64,000 nucleotides of DNA from Semisulcospira habei (Eukaryota > Mollusca > Gastropoda > Semisulcospiridae). The notes under the pieces were generated by a model. The model did not search any database and was not told where the DNA came from. It worked only from the letters and a program-made list of their open reading frames with translations. Of the stretch, positions 43,921-54,776 are shown one piece after another (position 1 is the first letter of the stretch; the number at the start of each line of letters is the position of its first letter). Where the stretch lies: the NCBI GenBank assembly GCA_036245525.1, contig BTPG01000005.1, positions 128,975,299-129,039,298 on the forward strand. The letters run 5' to 3'. The position numbers and the translations under genes are program-made.

Positions 43921-44286
43921 TACATAATCGATATATTAATTAACTCAGGTGTTAACCCCCTGTTGGTATTACTCTGCTGAGAGGTACATAAAAGTGTCAG
44001 CAGTGGCGTGTTCAGTACCGGCTGGTATGTTAGGCAAGCCCGGGGCGCTGTTTTAATACTATCATTTTTGGAAATATGGGTGGCGCGATCATTACGAAGT
44101 TTGTTAGCAAAAATCGTAAAATTATGCAGTCAAAAAAAATTGTCAAATTCCACTCATATTATCTGTTTTAATACCAACATTTCTGGAAAAAATGAGTGGT
44201 GTGACCATTACGAAGTTTGTTAGCAAAAATCGTGAAATTATGGAGTCGACAAAAATTGTTGAAATTCTCCCATATTTACTTTCTCT
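43921..44286. repeat. Polinton right terminal inverted repeat
   Basis: Inverse match to the left repeat, ending TACTTTCTCT. It contains the same internal duplication of about 120 bp. Confidence 0.9.
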
Positions 44287-44292
44287 CACTTA
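44287..44292. repeat. Polinton target-site duplication, right
   Basis: CACTTA, identical to 14295-14300. Confidence 0.9.
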
Positions 44293-45823
44293 AATTAAAC
44301 AAAACAGTGTCGACTCAAAAACTGACCCATCGCGATCAAAAGAGAGATAAAACAACCTAGCGGGAACTTCATCTCATGAATTTATGTCTGTTCCCTCAAG
44401 GACGAAAGGATCAAGGCCTCCTGTTGCAAATACTGCACAGCCAGCCTCTCCTTGTTCAGTACAGCCTGACGCCGGAACTCAGACCACCATAGGCTCTGGC
44501 CTGAGGACAAGGCGATCTTTACAAGTGCCGTCCAAATAGCCTACGGGCTGCTTGGACGGCGCCTATTTTCAAAACTGAAAAAGCCAGCGCGACCCCTGCA
44601 CACGTGTATAGTTTTTTAACGTGACTGTAACTTTGTATCGGTAACACTGGTGGTCGTTAATACGGAAACAATTAAGCTCTAGAAATATTAATTCCCACAC
44701 AAGAAGAAAACGCCTTGCTCATTTAAGCTGATGTACGTAATTTCAATACCCTAGGAGCAGATATTTTTCTATGAAAAAGATACCATATGAATGTCTAGGA
44801 ACAAGAGTGTTTGAGAAAAATAAAACTCTACGCCATTCAATCGCTTCTGTCGGGGTTTTTTTCAGTAACGCTTTTACGAACTAATTAAACTCCATCATAC
44901 CACCGTTGCATCGTCGGTTGCAATCTTCTACCCAAGGAAAACAATGACCTAATTCAGTAGTCTCCCCTTGTTCATCTATTTACTGCAGTAATTTTAGAAA
45001 ACTAGTGCTGATGCGTGTCAAAGAGCAGCAATGCCGACCACGACAGCTATAATATCAGCAGGAGTACACTAATATTAACTAATCAAGAAACATTAATCAA
45101 ACCTCTTTTTTTTTCGAACTGAAATTTGTTTTAGTAGTATTTTGGGGAAGATCTATTGGTGTTTACATTTGCATGGCCGATAACTCCCACAAAATTATGG
45201 CTCTGGGCATAAACAGTTGATAGAGGAGGTTATGTTGTTTCTTTTCTAAGAAACAAGCCATAGCCTTCCTTAGACAGCTTTTAAATTGGAAGGCAGTGAG
45301 CAGTACTCGCAGATGTTGACTGTAACATCGATTCAGTCACGGACCGGTTGACTGCCATGTAAGCTTAATTTTTTTTTACATGTCCTTTCTTTCTGCTGCT
45401 GATGAGGTTAAATCGCATAACAAATTAACATTAACTAACACCAGCGTGTTCAGTCTAAAAGTATGTGATATCATTTGATCAGGCCTAAGTCAATATTTGT
45501 TTTAAAACTTGTGATTAAAACATTGTGCTATGAACGCTATTTTTTTTTTTTTTTAATTTTATATAATGTACAGTTACATTTTTATTTCATTATTTACATA
45601 TTAAGCGCAACCCCACTGTGGAATATTTGTCAACCTAGGGATTACCACATTAATTTGATGATGATGATGATGATGCACTGGTGGGAAGGCTACAGTATTA
45701 ATGTGAGGTCTATTAGGAAGACAAAAATACCTCGGTCTATTCTTGAAATATTTGACAGACAGGAACTGGAAGTGTGACTCCTGATACTGTACATTGACCG
45801 CATATATTTTATTTACCGGCAGG
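44293..45823. other. Region between Polinton and TMEM68
   Basis: No firm gene. A 51-codon frame at 44385-44540 begins MSVPSRTKGSRPPVANT and ends LRTRRSLQVPSK. It looks somewhat protein-like but matches nothing I know. A T15 run is near 45540 and a (GAT)n run at 45656-45675. TMEM68 5' UTR or promoter sequence should lie here, but I cannot place it. Confidence 0.45.
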
Positions 45824-45841
45824 TGGTTGTAATGACTGAGG

Positions 45842-46121
45842 ATGATGATGGAGGCAATAACGTCCGCTGCTCAGTGGGTGTTGGAATCAGTTGAGGCACT
45901 TGACATCGATTATCTGGCATGGGTGCTATGGGTCATCTACCCCATCATCATCTCTTTCCTCTTGCCTGTCATCCTTCTCATCTTTATCTATGCCTCTGCC
46001 CTCTTCCTGCACTTTTATCGTTATCGCCATCGTCTGCGGGAGGCATACCAGCATGATTTTTGGGACGGCGCAAGGAATACTCTGGCGGTGCTTTGGGATG
46101 GTCAAGGCTACATTTGGCATG
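45842..46121 (+). CDS. TMEM68: TMEM68 homologue, coding exon 1
   Basis: 280 bp with an acceptor-like TTTACCGGCAG before 45824, first in-frame ATG at 45842 and donor GTGAGT after 46121. The product starts MMMEAITSAAQWVLESVEAL. A long hydrophobic segment (about residues 25-58, LPVILLIFIYASALFLHFY) is followed by LREAYQHDFWDGARNTLAVL and GQGYIWHG. WDGAR and the spacing to the next exon match TMEM68 closely. TMEM68 proteins are ER membrane acyltransferases of the PlsC/DGAT2-like group, linked to triacylglycerol synthesis. A 21-codon upstream frame (45832-45894) overlaps the start in another frame. Confidence 0.9.
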
Positions 46122-46127
46122 GTGAGT

Positions 46128-46211
<84 letters not shown>

Positions 46212-46525
46212 GGGGTCCATTCTCAGGGATGGTGGGTGGTCTGTGCTCATGTTACATTTTTAGGCCTGCTTTTAGTATAAGGAATAGTGTAGCACGAATC
46301 ACTTTCCTGTTAACATATGCCCTGACAAAGTTTCTGTCATCATCAGAAAATTAAACTGTGTCACAGCTGTAAGATTCTGAATTCATGAAAAATAATATTT
46401 GTCTGTTGATAGTGCTTTTTATCTATGTGATTTATGTAGTAATCACCACATTGAAAAAAATGCTACGGACAGCCAGAGGTTTAACATTAACAAAAACACA
46501 ACCCAGCTATTATATTGTATTGCAG
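46122..46525 (+). other. TMEM68 intron with (CT)n(GT)n microsatellite
   Basis: Directly after the donor lies a (CT)n run followed by a (GT)n run (46131-46208). Nothing else was recognised before the ATTGTATTGCAG acceptor. Confidence 0.75.
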
Positions 46526-46693
46526 GGTTTGAGATACGGGGGCTTGAGAACATCCCACGGGATGGCCCAGCGCTGATAATTTACTACCATGGTGTGATTC
46601 CCATTGACATTTACTACGTCATGGCCAAGTGTCTGCTTGAGAGGGGGCGCATGATCCATGCTGTAGGTGATAGGTTTCTCTTCAGGATCCCAG
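46526..46693 (+). CDS. TMEM68: TMEM68 homologue, coding exon 2 (catalytic motif)
   Basis: 168 bp, acceptor ATATTGTATTGCAG, donor GTCAGT, phase 1 at both ends. It encodes FEIRGLENIPRDGPALIIYY and HGVIPIDIYYVMAKCLLERG and then DRFLFRIP. The His of HGVIPID and the following Asp form the acyltransferase catalytic motif. IP-x-DGPALII is strongly conserved in TMEM68 and related PlsC-type enzymes. Confidence 0.94.
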
Positions 46694-46949
46694 GTCAGTT
46701 CCTCATCTAGTCTTTTCCATCTGATCTGCATAGTCTTATTTGCCACTTCTGTCTGCAAGAGATATAGATTGTCAGGGCCCCTGCAGACTGCAGGGGCTCA
46801 TGAGAATATATGCCTCTTTCTGATCAAGTATGGCTTGAACCCTAACTGCCTACAGGGGCTCACGACAGTGTAGGCCTCAAGTTCACATAGATTTGCTTGG
46901 ACAAATTTAGAGTGCTATTTTGGGGCTGACTGTACATATAGGACTTTTA

Positions 46950-47150
46950 GCACTGATGCACTGCAGCAGCAGATGGATCAACCATGATAATTCATATCAA
47001 GACTTGTGCCAGATTGGCTTCGTACCTGATGGTGCCAAGCTAATCTGGCACTACCCTTGAACTATCATGGTTGACCTGTCTCCTGGATTGTCCTCACATG
47101 AACTCCAAAATTTGGAGAAATCAACACTGGGGCAGGGCACAATGGGTTAA
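46950..47150. mobile_element. TTAA MITE, family A, copy 4
   Basis: Right end GGCACAATGGGTTAA at 47150; left end degraded. The core hairpin (CCATGATAATTC ... GAACTATCATGG, with GCCAGATTGGCTTCG and CCAAGCTAATCTGGC) spans about 46982-47072. Confidence 0.7.
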
Positions 47151-47659
47151 ACCCTACACCACTGGGAAACAGCAAACAATGAAAGGCATCGAGCTTCTCA
47201 GGGGCCTGTGCAGATGTGGGGGCACTTGAGGATCTATGCATATTCTTGGCCTCACATTGATCTATGTTCCTTGGATGGATGGCAAATAATCTGGCATGAT
47301 GAGTATGAAGGTTTCAGAAATTTTTTTAGAATGACTGGCAGTCAATAGGTTAATATATCATGTATATTATATATATATATATATATGCTTAACCCATTCA
47401 GTGCTAAGAAAATTTGTACACTACCCAACTGCAACAGGCATAGATCCTCATGAGCCCGATGAGGATCTAAGCCTCTTGCTGACACCACTTTGAATCCATG
47501 TCCCTGAGACAGCTTTTTTTTTTTTTGGTCTTGAATTAACGAAGATTGCAGAAACACAGTCTGCATTGGCACTGTTTGGGTTACATTTTTAAGTAAAGCT
47601 TGTTTGTATCTATGACATATACTAGATATGTACAGGGTGTGGGAGGTAGATCATCCCCA

Positions 47660-47883
47660 TTAACCCTTATCATTCGGAATACACCATTGTGTGAAATAAG
47701 TTTGACTAAAATAGTTCAAGGGTAGTGCCAGAATAGCTTTGCGCCTGTAGGCGCCGAGCTATACTGGCACCACCCTTGAACTAAAGCCATTGGTCTATAT
47801 CCTTATCTGTAAGTACTGTAATACAGCTTGCATATGGCAGTGTACAAATTTGAAGCTTTTAGCCTCAGTATGATATGGGTTAA
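47660..47883. mobile_element. TTAA MITE, family B, copy 3
   Basis: TTAACCCTTATCATTCGG to CAGTATGATATGGGTTAA, with the central hairpin intact (GCCAGAATAGCTTTGCGCC). It ends 50 bp before the next TMEM68 exon. Confidence 0.82.
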
Positions 47884-47933
47884 GGGTACTTGTAGTTTCA
47901 AAATATTGTTAGGTTGTGATGAACTTGTGTCAG

Positions 47934-48032
47934 GATGGCGGCTGCTGATGGAGGTGTTCAACGTGACCCCAGGGACAGTCCACAGTTGTGTGGAGGTGCT
48001 GGGGCAGAACAACATCTTGGCTATTGCACCAG
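47934..48032 (+). CDS. TMEM68: TMEM68 homologue, coding exon 3
   Basis: 99 bp, acceptor AACTTGTGTCAG, donor GTTAGA, phase 1 to phase 1. It encodes WRLLMEVFNVTPGTVHSCVE and VLGQNNILAIAP. This is the segment between the IPG and the APGG motifs of the acyltransferase fold. Confidence 0.92.
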
Positions 48033-48370
48033 GTTAGAAACATTTTCTTTGCTCACACATATTACATGCGGCTGCTGGTACCATTTCCTGCAATTCACAT
48101 GGAAGTTAATATTTAATTGCAGCACATTGAACGTATATATATATGTGCACATAAGCATGTACGCACGCGTGTATTTACACACACACACCGCACACGCATG
48201 TATGCACACGCATGCATACAGCACACACAGTCACATCAGTAAATTACAAGAAGAAGACAAATACAATGAACATGGGTTGTTTGTTTGTTGGTGGTGGTGG
48301 TGGTGGTGTTTTTTTTTAAAGTATCTCTTAGATATTATGTCCGGAGAGGAGATTATAATGGATCAGCATG
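48033..48370 (+). other. TMEM68 intron, left flank of DIRS element
   Basis: Contains an (AC)n-like block at about 48170-48230 and a (GGT)n/T-run at 48288-48317. No gene. Confidence 0.65.
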
Positions 48371-49240
48371 ATTTGTTTCTTCAAAAACATTACCGATGAC
48401 ATGACTACCAGGAGTGTCCACTCCTTGCTCAATTCTAGCCTAAGAACCCGTTGTGTAAACACAACCCGGGAGGCACTCGGGGAACCCCCAGAGGGACCGA
48501 GAGTTGTCTCCCGCTCCTACCCACCAGCCCTATTCACCTGTGAACTCCAGTCACGCTTCTTAGGCTCACGCGTTCAGACGTGTTGTCTCTAGCCTCTGGA
48601 CTTAGAAGTTTTTTCGACCGGTTCGGTCTGCCTTGCTTGCTTCGTCTTCGCCGGCCTGGGATTCTACTCGTGCGACGTTGGTCGACTGCAGCTTCGGTCT
48701 TGTTCAAGGGTTCCCTCTCTGGCTTTGCCGGTCGGGCTGTGGGTGTCATGGAACTTTCTCCTTCTCGTACCACTCCGACTGACAGGTAAGGTAGTTAGAG
48801 GGCCCTCGGCTGGTTGCCCGGGCGGGGCACAGGCACGAGCAGCTTGCTTTTTGCGTCGCTTCTCCCTCGTTTGGTTTTTTTTTACCTCTGTTTGGTTGCC
48901 TGATTAGCTGAAGAATGTTTGGCGCCGGTTTTTGGCGGGCTTTTCACGCCATTGCCAGATGCGAGCGGTGAGTCCCGTTACTGTATCTAGGCCATACCTA
49001 ACGTTTTTCGGCTTACGGTTTAGACGCCCCGCGTTATGACAAAGGCTTGGATGCTCACCTGTCCCGGCAGGGTTTGTTTTCCCTCCGCCGTGGTTTTAAT
49101 TAAATGTTGATGGCAGGTGACCATACGTTGGTTAATTGGGTGCATAACACCACAGTAGCTTGGGGGCCTAAAGCTTAACGGGGTGATTGGTGGACACTCG
49201 CCGAGTGCCTTCATGTTTTGTGTGTTGCAGTGGCCTACTG

Positions 49241-51268
49241 ATGACATGCACAAAATGCGGAGGCTTCCAGTGGCCGTCGGATAAACATGCAGTCTGTCTA
49301 CCCTGCGCTGGGTGTGCGTCCGACCATACGTGTGACGTCTGTGCTTCATGGCCGGAACTGCGGTGGTCTAATCTCTGGAACTTTTATAGGAGGGAGCCTC
49401 CTACCCTCGCGGGTACCTTGAAGATTTCCGAGACGCCTTCCGCTGTGCCCCCGGCACCGGACGTGCGAGACCAACGGGATCCGACGCAGATAACGCCACT
49501 GAGTAATCAAGGGACTAGTGCACGGAATGGGAGTTCGACCGTCAAGACCGCCTCCGTTCGAGAGCGCGCCCGGACACATTTGGTGGAAAGAACCCGCCTC
49601 TCCCAAGAGCCTGGTTTGGTGGGACGCTCGTGGCGTCCCTCCTCCACCGTCGTTCCCCACTCGTCTCTGAGGAAGCCGCCGGGATCCCGCTGGAGGTCCC
49701 CTGGCCGGCCAGTAACCCGCCTCTCCCAAGAGCCTGGTTCAGAGAGACATGCTTGCACTCGTCCGGAGCCTCCTGGTTGTGAAGAACGTAGATACAGGGG
49801 TTCTGCTCGACGTTTCCGCTCTCCTTCGCACGATCATAGGAGGACCTTCTCGCCTCATCGCTCGTCGCATCGGGACTCCCCTCGCCGCAGACGGTTTTCA
49901 CCTTCTTCGCGTTCCCCTTCTCGGTTGGACTCCTGTTCGTCCCGTCCCTCTTCCCAGCGACCGGCCACTTCCCCCCCTCCTCGTACTCACCGCCCCGTTC
50001 CCACTCGTCGCAGCCGTTCTCCTCGTCGGGATCCGCCTTCGGCACGCAGGAGGTCCTCACCGCATCGTTCAGACTACCGCTCTCCACTGCGGAGGGAGTC
50101 TTCGTCCGCTGCGGTTCTCCGACGGGATTCCCGGCCTCAGAGCCCTCGTCGCCCTCTTCGGTCGCCGGTTTCCGGACAGCGGGACTTCGACACCCTCAGT
50201 TTGGCGCCGGAGGATGCTTCGGACTGGTTACTTGGAGGTCTCAGCCGTTCTTCAGCTTCTCCCTCTTCGGCCTCCAGTGTGTCAGCTTCCGTCAGACAGG
50301 TTTCTTCTTCCCGGATGGACACGCGGCTGGCGCTGGACGGAGCTGCCAAGCTCATCGCCGCCGCCTTACCGGAGGATGTTTGTCCGGCTTCACCTCCTGT
50401 GAAAAGAAAGATTTCCGCCTTCGTGGACGCGGATAGGACGGTTAAGAGGTTCAAGTCCCTCCCACAGCCGGCTAGTTTTTTGAATCTGCGGGACGCTTTC
50501 TCGTCTCACCTGCTTTCGGAGACTCGGAACTCGGACTTCTTCGCGGACGGGAGATGGCCTTCCGCTCTGGACATCGCATTTCAACAGGACTGGTACGCCG
50601 GCCATTCGCAGTCGTTCCTCTGCCCGCTTCCTCCAGTGGATCCCGCCGCTCTGATGCAAGCCGGAGGGGCTTCTATGTTGAAACGGTCCTTCCCACGGGG
50701 ACTGGATAGGACGGCGTCGCTGGTCCGGAACACGCTCGCCTGCTCCGGTTTCTTGGACTTGCTGACTCAGGTTTTCATCCGACGTCTCGAGGAAGCTTGG
50801 CAACATGCTTTGTCTCCCCTCCTGGGAGACCTACTACTCATGGCGGAGGCTGGGAACCGCGCTGCTTATCACTCATCGGTCAACGCGATGGCGGCTGCGG
50901 CTAACTGCGACCTCATGCGACGAGACGCCGTCCTACAAGCTTGCAGTGGAATGCCGGTCGACCTGAGTACTCAGCTACGTCGGGCCCCTCTGGGAGGGTC
51001 TCTGCTCTTCGGGGATACTTGGCAGACGGTGAAGGACTCCAACTCCGACCGTTGGCCTCGCAAGGCGGTCAAGCAGCGCTTTCCTCCCGCCCGCACGGCC
51101 CTGGGGCGCTCCTGGCGGGCCCGTAAACGTGTCACCTCGGACCCGTCTGCCCCGCCACGAGCTGCGCCGCACCGTCGCCCGCCCTTCCGTCGCCCTGGCC
51201 CAGCTAGCGCCCCTGCCCCCGCCTGGCCCCGTCCCGCCCGTCGCCCTGGGCGCGGGCGGGCCACCTGA
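49241..51268 (+). CDS. DIRS-like Gag, copy 1
   Basis: 675 residues from ATG 49241 (MTCTKCGGFQWPSDKHAVCL); the open frame extends to 49187 without an ATG. The N-terminus has repeated C-x2-C pairs (CTKC, CLPCAGC, CDVC) suggesting a zinc-binding fold. A long Arg/Ser-rich region follows (about residues 90-330). After it comes a conserved helical part containing SPPVKRKISAFVDADRTVKR, WYAGHSQSF and MAAAANCDLMRRDA. The same order is found in copy 2. It is the presumed nucleocapsid protein. It overlaps the RT frame by about 140 bp in another frame. Confidence 0.8.
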   Translation: MTCTKCGGFQWPSDKHAVCLPCAGCASDHTCDVCASWPELRWSNLWNFYRREPPTLAGTLKISETPSAVPPAPDVRDQRDPTQITPLSNQGTSARNGSSTVKTASVRERARTHLVERTRLSQEPGLVGRSWRPSSTVVPHSSLRKPPGSRWRSPGRPVTRLSQEPGSERHACTRPEPPGCEERRYRGSARRFRSPSHDHRRTFSPHRSSHRDSPRRRRFSPSSRSPSRLDSCSSRPSSQRPATSPPPRTHRPVPTRRSRSPRRDPPSARRRSSPHRSDYRSPLRRESSSAAVLRRDSRPQSPRRPLRSPVSGQRDFDTLSLAPEDASDWLLGGLSRSSASPSSASSVSASVRQVSSSRMDTRLALDGAAKLIAAALPEDVCPASPPVKRKISAFVDADRTVKRFKSLPQPASFLNLRDAFSSHLLSETRNSDFFADGRWPSALDIAFQQDWYAGHSQSFLCPLPPVDPAALMQAGGASMLKRSFPRGLDRTASLVRNTLACSGFLDLLTQVFIRRLEEAWQHALSPLLGDLLLMAEAGNRAAYHSSVNAMAAAANCDLMRRDAVLQACSGMPVDLSTQLRRAPLGGSLLFGDTWQTVKDSNSDRWPRKAVKQRFPPARTALGRSWRARKRVTSDPSAPPRAAPHRRPPFRRPGPASAPAPAWPRPARRPGRGRAT

Positions 51269-53320
51269 CTTGTCCCCATTTCCGCCCCCGCCGACCGCCC
51301 CAGTCGGCGGGAGGCTAGCACGATTCAGCGAGGAGTGGCGCTCGCTGTTTCGAGACGAGCTCTGGGTTTTGGACGTAGTCACCAGGGGATTACGGATCTC
51401 GTTCCGCTCTCCTCCGCCCTTGCGCTCCTTTCCTCTTTGGACAGAGGTTCCGTCCGACGCCCTCAAGGCCGCCGCTCTGCGAGGAGAAGTCGCGGCTCTC
51501 CTTTCGAAGGAGGCCACAGAGATAGTGCAGCGTCCGGACTCGCCCGCCTTTTACAGCCGACTGTTTGTGGTGCCCAAGCCCGGCGGCAAGTGGCGGCCAG
51601 TCATAGATCTGTCGGCGCTGAACGCCTTCATCGCGGCCCCTTCCTTTCGGATGGAGACGACCAGGGCTCTTCGTGCGGCGGTTCAACCCATGGACTACGC
51701 GGTCAGTTTAGATCTGTCCGACGCCTACCTACATGTCCCCATGCACGCTTCTGCCAGGAAGTACCTGCGCTTCACGTTCGAAGGAGTGATTTACCAGTTT
51801 CGCGCCCTGCCGTTCGGTCTCAACCTCAGCCCCTGGGCCTTCACCCGCATCATGGATGCTGTAGTGGCCAAGGCGAGGCAGTCGTCGTCAAGTCCGACGT
51901 CGAATTATCTCGACGACCTACTCTTGAGAAATCAGGTGGAGACCGCGCTTGCGGCAGACAGGGACGCTCTGTTACAGCTACTTTACCGGTTGGGTTTCCT
52001 GGTCAACACCGGAAAGTCGGACTTCACTCCGGCGCGCCACTTCATCCATCTAGGCATGGAGTTTTTCACGGACCGCAACAGGGTACTCTTGCCAGAGAAA
52101 CGGATTGTGAAGTTATCCGCTCTCGCCGCGTTGGTGGATCAGCAACAGGCAGCCCCCGCCAGGGTCTGGCTTCAGCTTCTGGGCCTGATCAACGCAGCGG
52201 CGGATCTTATCCCCCTCGGGCGTCTCTACTCCCGACCGCTACAACTTCATCTCCTACTGCTCTGGCGTCCCTCGTCGGGCGACTTGACCACGATAGTCCC
52301 CGTGTCCCCGTTGGTACGCCCCCGCCTTTTACGGTGGACCGACAGAGCCTGGTTGGCTCTGGGAGTCCCCATTTCCTCTCCATCCCCGCACCTCTCCCTG
52401 TGTGTCGACTCGAGTCGGGCTGGTTGGGGAGCCCACCTGCTTCCTCAGTTCACCACGACGTCCGGCCTCTGGCCTCCGGAGTTCGCGGACAAACACAGCA
52501 ACTGGTTGGAACTGCAAGCGGTGTGGCAGGCCATCATCGTTTGGGAAGAGCAACTCAGACACCAGCATCTTCTCGTCCTTTCGGACAACTCGACAGTGGT
52601 AGCGTATATATACAGAAGCAGGGAGGAACTCATTCACCCGATCTATGCATGCTGCTCTTCCGATTGATGCGGTGGTGCGAGGACCGCGATCTGACTCTCA
52701 GCGCTCGCCATATTCCCGGTCGCCTGAACGTTTTAGCAGACTCCCTTTCTCGCCGAGGACAGCTCATTCACACGGAATGGACGCTACGCCAGGACATTTT
52801 CCAGATGATTTGCTCTCACTGGGAGACCCCGATGGTGGACCTGTTCGCCACGAGGTGGAATCGCCAGCTTCCCCTCTTCGTTTCCCCAGTACCGGATCCC
52901 CTGGCTTGGGCGGTCGGCGCCTTATCCATTCCCTGGGACGGACTCATAGCGTACGCCTTTCCCCCGACAGTCCTTGTCCCCAAAGTCCTCCTAAAGCTGC
53001 GAGGAACCAATGCGATCCTGCTCCTGGTCGCCCCGTTCGCTTGGACTCGTTCCTGGTCCACCGACCTGATCAGCCTCGCCACGCACCCTCCTCTACTGCT
53101 CCCCACGCCCCGCACTATGCTCAAGCAGCCACGTCAGGCGCTGTTCCACCCCTGTCCGGAACGCTTACTGCTACACGCCTGGAGGTTGTGCGGCAAGCCC
53201 TCTCAGCTAGAGGCTTCTCGGGTGCTGCAGTGGAAGCGATCGCTACAGCTCGCAAGCCCTCGACTAGACGTATCTATGAGGGGAATGGAGGGTACTCTGT
53301 ACCTGGTGCAGCGACCGTCG
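51129..53320 (+). pseudogene. DIRS-like RT-RNase H with methyltransferase-like region, copy 1
   Basis: RT: SPAFYSRLFVVPKPGGKWRP, VSLDLSDAYLHVPM, LPFGLNLSPWAFTRIMDA and the catalytic YLDD at about 51905-51916. RNase H: LCVDSSRAGWGAHL, NWLELQAVWQA and LVLSDNSTVVAY. A two-base TA insertion near 52610 shifts the frame. The sequence goes on in another frame with RHIPGRLNVLADSLSRRGQL, PMVDLFATRWN and WDGLIAYAFPPTVLVPKVLL, the region that in DIRS is called methyltransferase-like. That last label is from family knowledge; I did not verify a methyltransferase motif. Confidence 0.85.
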
Positions 53321-54251
53321 TCTCTCCCCCACCGAACTGACTACCCCTCAACTTGCGGACTTCTTCCTCTGGCTCTTCGGAGACCAAGGACTGGCCCCTA
53401 TTACCATTCGGGGATATCTCTCGATGATTGCCGACACCTACCGGCATCTCGGCCGCGCGGACCCCGGCGCGTGTAAAGACCTGGCAGATCTTATGTCACA
53501 CTTCGGACTACAAAGGCCTGCCTCTCGCTCACTTCTTCCCCGCTGGGATTTACCATGGGTTCTTACCTGGCTAAACTCACCACGTTTCGAACCACTACCG
53601 CTGGCCAGTTTTGCGGACGTGACGCGGAAGACCTGCTTCCTGCTGGCGCTCGCCACCGCGGCACGAGCAAGTGAGATACACGCTCTATCAGTCCGGCCTA
53701 CATGCCTGCAATTTCGAGCGGATCACTCGGTCCAACTGGTGACCGACCCTGCCTTCATTGCCAAGACTAGGTCTCCACTGACGGCGCCACAGGTTATCAC
53801 CTTACGACCGTTACGCGGGAAGGACTTCCCCAGAGAGACCAGGCAACAAGATCCTGTACGAGCCCTCAGAGTGTACTTGCGACGAACCAGAGCCGTCCGG
53901 AGGGGACGCTCACGCCTCTTCCTACCTTTAAAAACAGGAAGAAACGACATTACAGCACAGACAGTCTCTTCCTGGCTTCGCTGGGTGATTCGCTCAGCAT
54001 ATGTCGATCTCTCCCCCCAGGGAGCGAAGAGCCTAAAGATTCGGGCGCACGAAGTACGGGCCATGGCCACGAGCATAGCCTTCGACAGGAACTGCGCTGT
54101 CAAGGACATCGTGGCTGCGGTGGGCTGGCGATCAGAATCTACTTTCGCCCGCTTCTATCTACGGGATCTGGCAGGGCAGCGAGACAACCTCGCCTTGGTG
54201 GGGGACGTCACGGCGGCACAACACTCCCTGCCGGCGCCACAGGCGCCGTAG
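53150..54251 (+). pseudogene. DIRS-like tyrosine recombinase, copy 1
   Basis: N-terminal part (ARGFSGAAVEAIATARKPST) overlaps the end of the RT frame. A one-base loss near 53283, seen against copy 2, moves the frame. The catalytic part is then open to 54251: first Arg in TAARASEIHAL near 53664, HEVR near 54048-54059, and the nucleophile Tyr in FARFYLRDL near 54155. This enzyme would insert the circular cDNA without target duplication. All catalytic residues are kept, so decay is recent. Confidence 0.88.
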
Positions 54252-54393
54252 GTATGCACCTATTAGGGAGTGCAGAGTGTCGGAGGAGAGGAGGGGGCCA
54301 TGAGCCTAGAGAAAACCATCTGGGGGTGCGGCACCCTCCTCCTGTTCGGCATTCTCCTGGTAGTCATGTCATCGGTAATGTTTTTGAAGAAAC

Positions 54394-54703
54394 AAATTCA
54401 TTTTTCTTTAAAAGGTATTTTTTCGAAAAATACTTACCGATGACATGACTACCAGGAGTGTCCACTCCTTGCTCAATTCTAGCCTAAGAACCCGTTGTGT
54501 AAACACAACCCGGGAGGCACTCGGGGAACCCCCAGAGGGACCGAGAGTTGTCTCCCGCTCCTACCCACCAGCCCTATTCACCTGTGAACTCCAGTCACGA
54601 AATTAGGTTCACCAGCGGCAAGCGGGGCAGGTGGGAGGGTCCTTCGAGTCATGTCATCGGTAAGTATTTTTCGAAAAAATACCTTTTAAAGAAAAATGAA
54701 TTT
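54394..54703. mobile_element. 310-bp non-autonomous DIRS-type derivative
   Basis: Inverted ends of about 57 bp (AAATTCATTTTTCTTTAAAAG to ACTTACCGATGACATGACT, mirrored at 54647-54703). It shares about 165 bp of left internal sequence with copy 1, then a different right part. No genes. It starts within the last bases of copy 1. Confidence 0.75.
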
Positions 54704-54776
54704 TTGCAGGTGATTTTTTTTTTTTTAATGCAGGTAGGACAACCCTTACTTGGCTGATTTGTCATGTGGTTTGCAG

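Larger units (their letters stand above)
14301..44286. mobile_element. Polinton/Maverick, complete ends, internally nested
   Basis: Starts AGAGAAAGTAAATATGGG and ends in its inverse (CCCATATTTACTTTCTCT), with the AG...CT termini typical of Polintons and a 6-bp duplication CACTTA. The inverted repeats are about 360 bp. Inside are integrase, protein-primed DNA polymerase B, packaging ATPase, double-jelly-roll major capsid protein and further conserved small proteins. About 30 kb in total, of which roughly 15 kb is later insertions. No adenovirus-type cysteine protease was found. Every large gene is broken, so this is an old, inactive copy. Confidence 0.93.
46694..47933 (+). other. TMEM68 intron with several MITEs
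   Basis: Holds MITE A copy 4, MITE B copy 3, two family D hairpin fragments (46780-46870 and 47430-47480) and an (AT)n run near 47370-47386. No coding sequence. Confidence 0.7.
48371..54397 (+). mobile_element. DIRS-like tyrosine-recombinase retrotransposon (copy 1)
   Basis: Perfect 44-bp inverted termini (48371-48414 and 54354-54397; inner part ACATTACCGATGACATGAC and inverse). Gene order is Gag, RT-RNase H with a downstream methyltransferase-like region, and tyrosine recombinase, as in DIRS. No target duplication, as expected for recombinase integration. The coding part is far more GC-rich than the surrounding intron. It lies in a TMEM68 intron, same strand. Confidence 0.9.

Noticed and set aside
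44385..44540. Small host gene next to the Polinton
   Set aside because: Only 51 codons, no recognised family, no splice evidence. It is noted in the region entry but not called.
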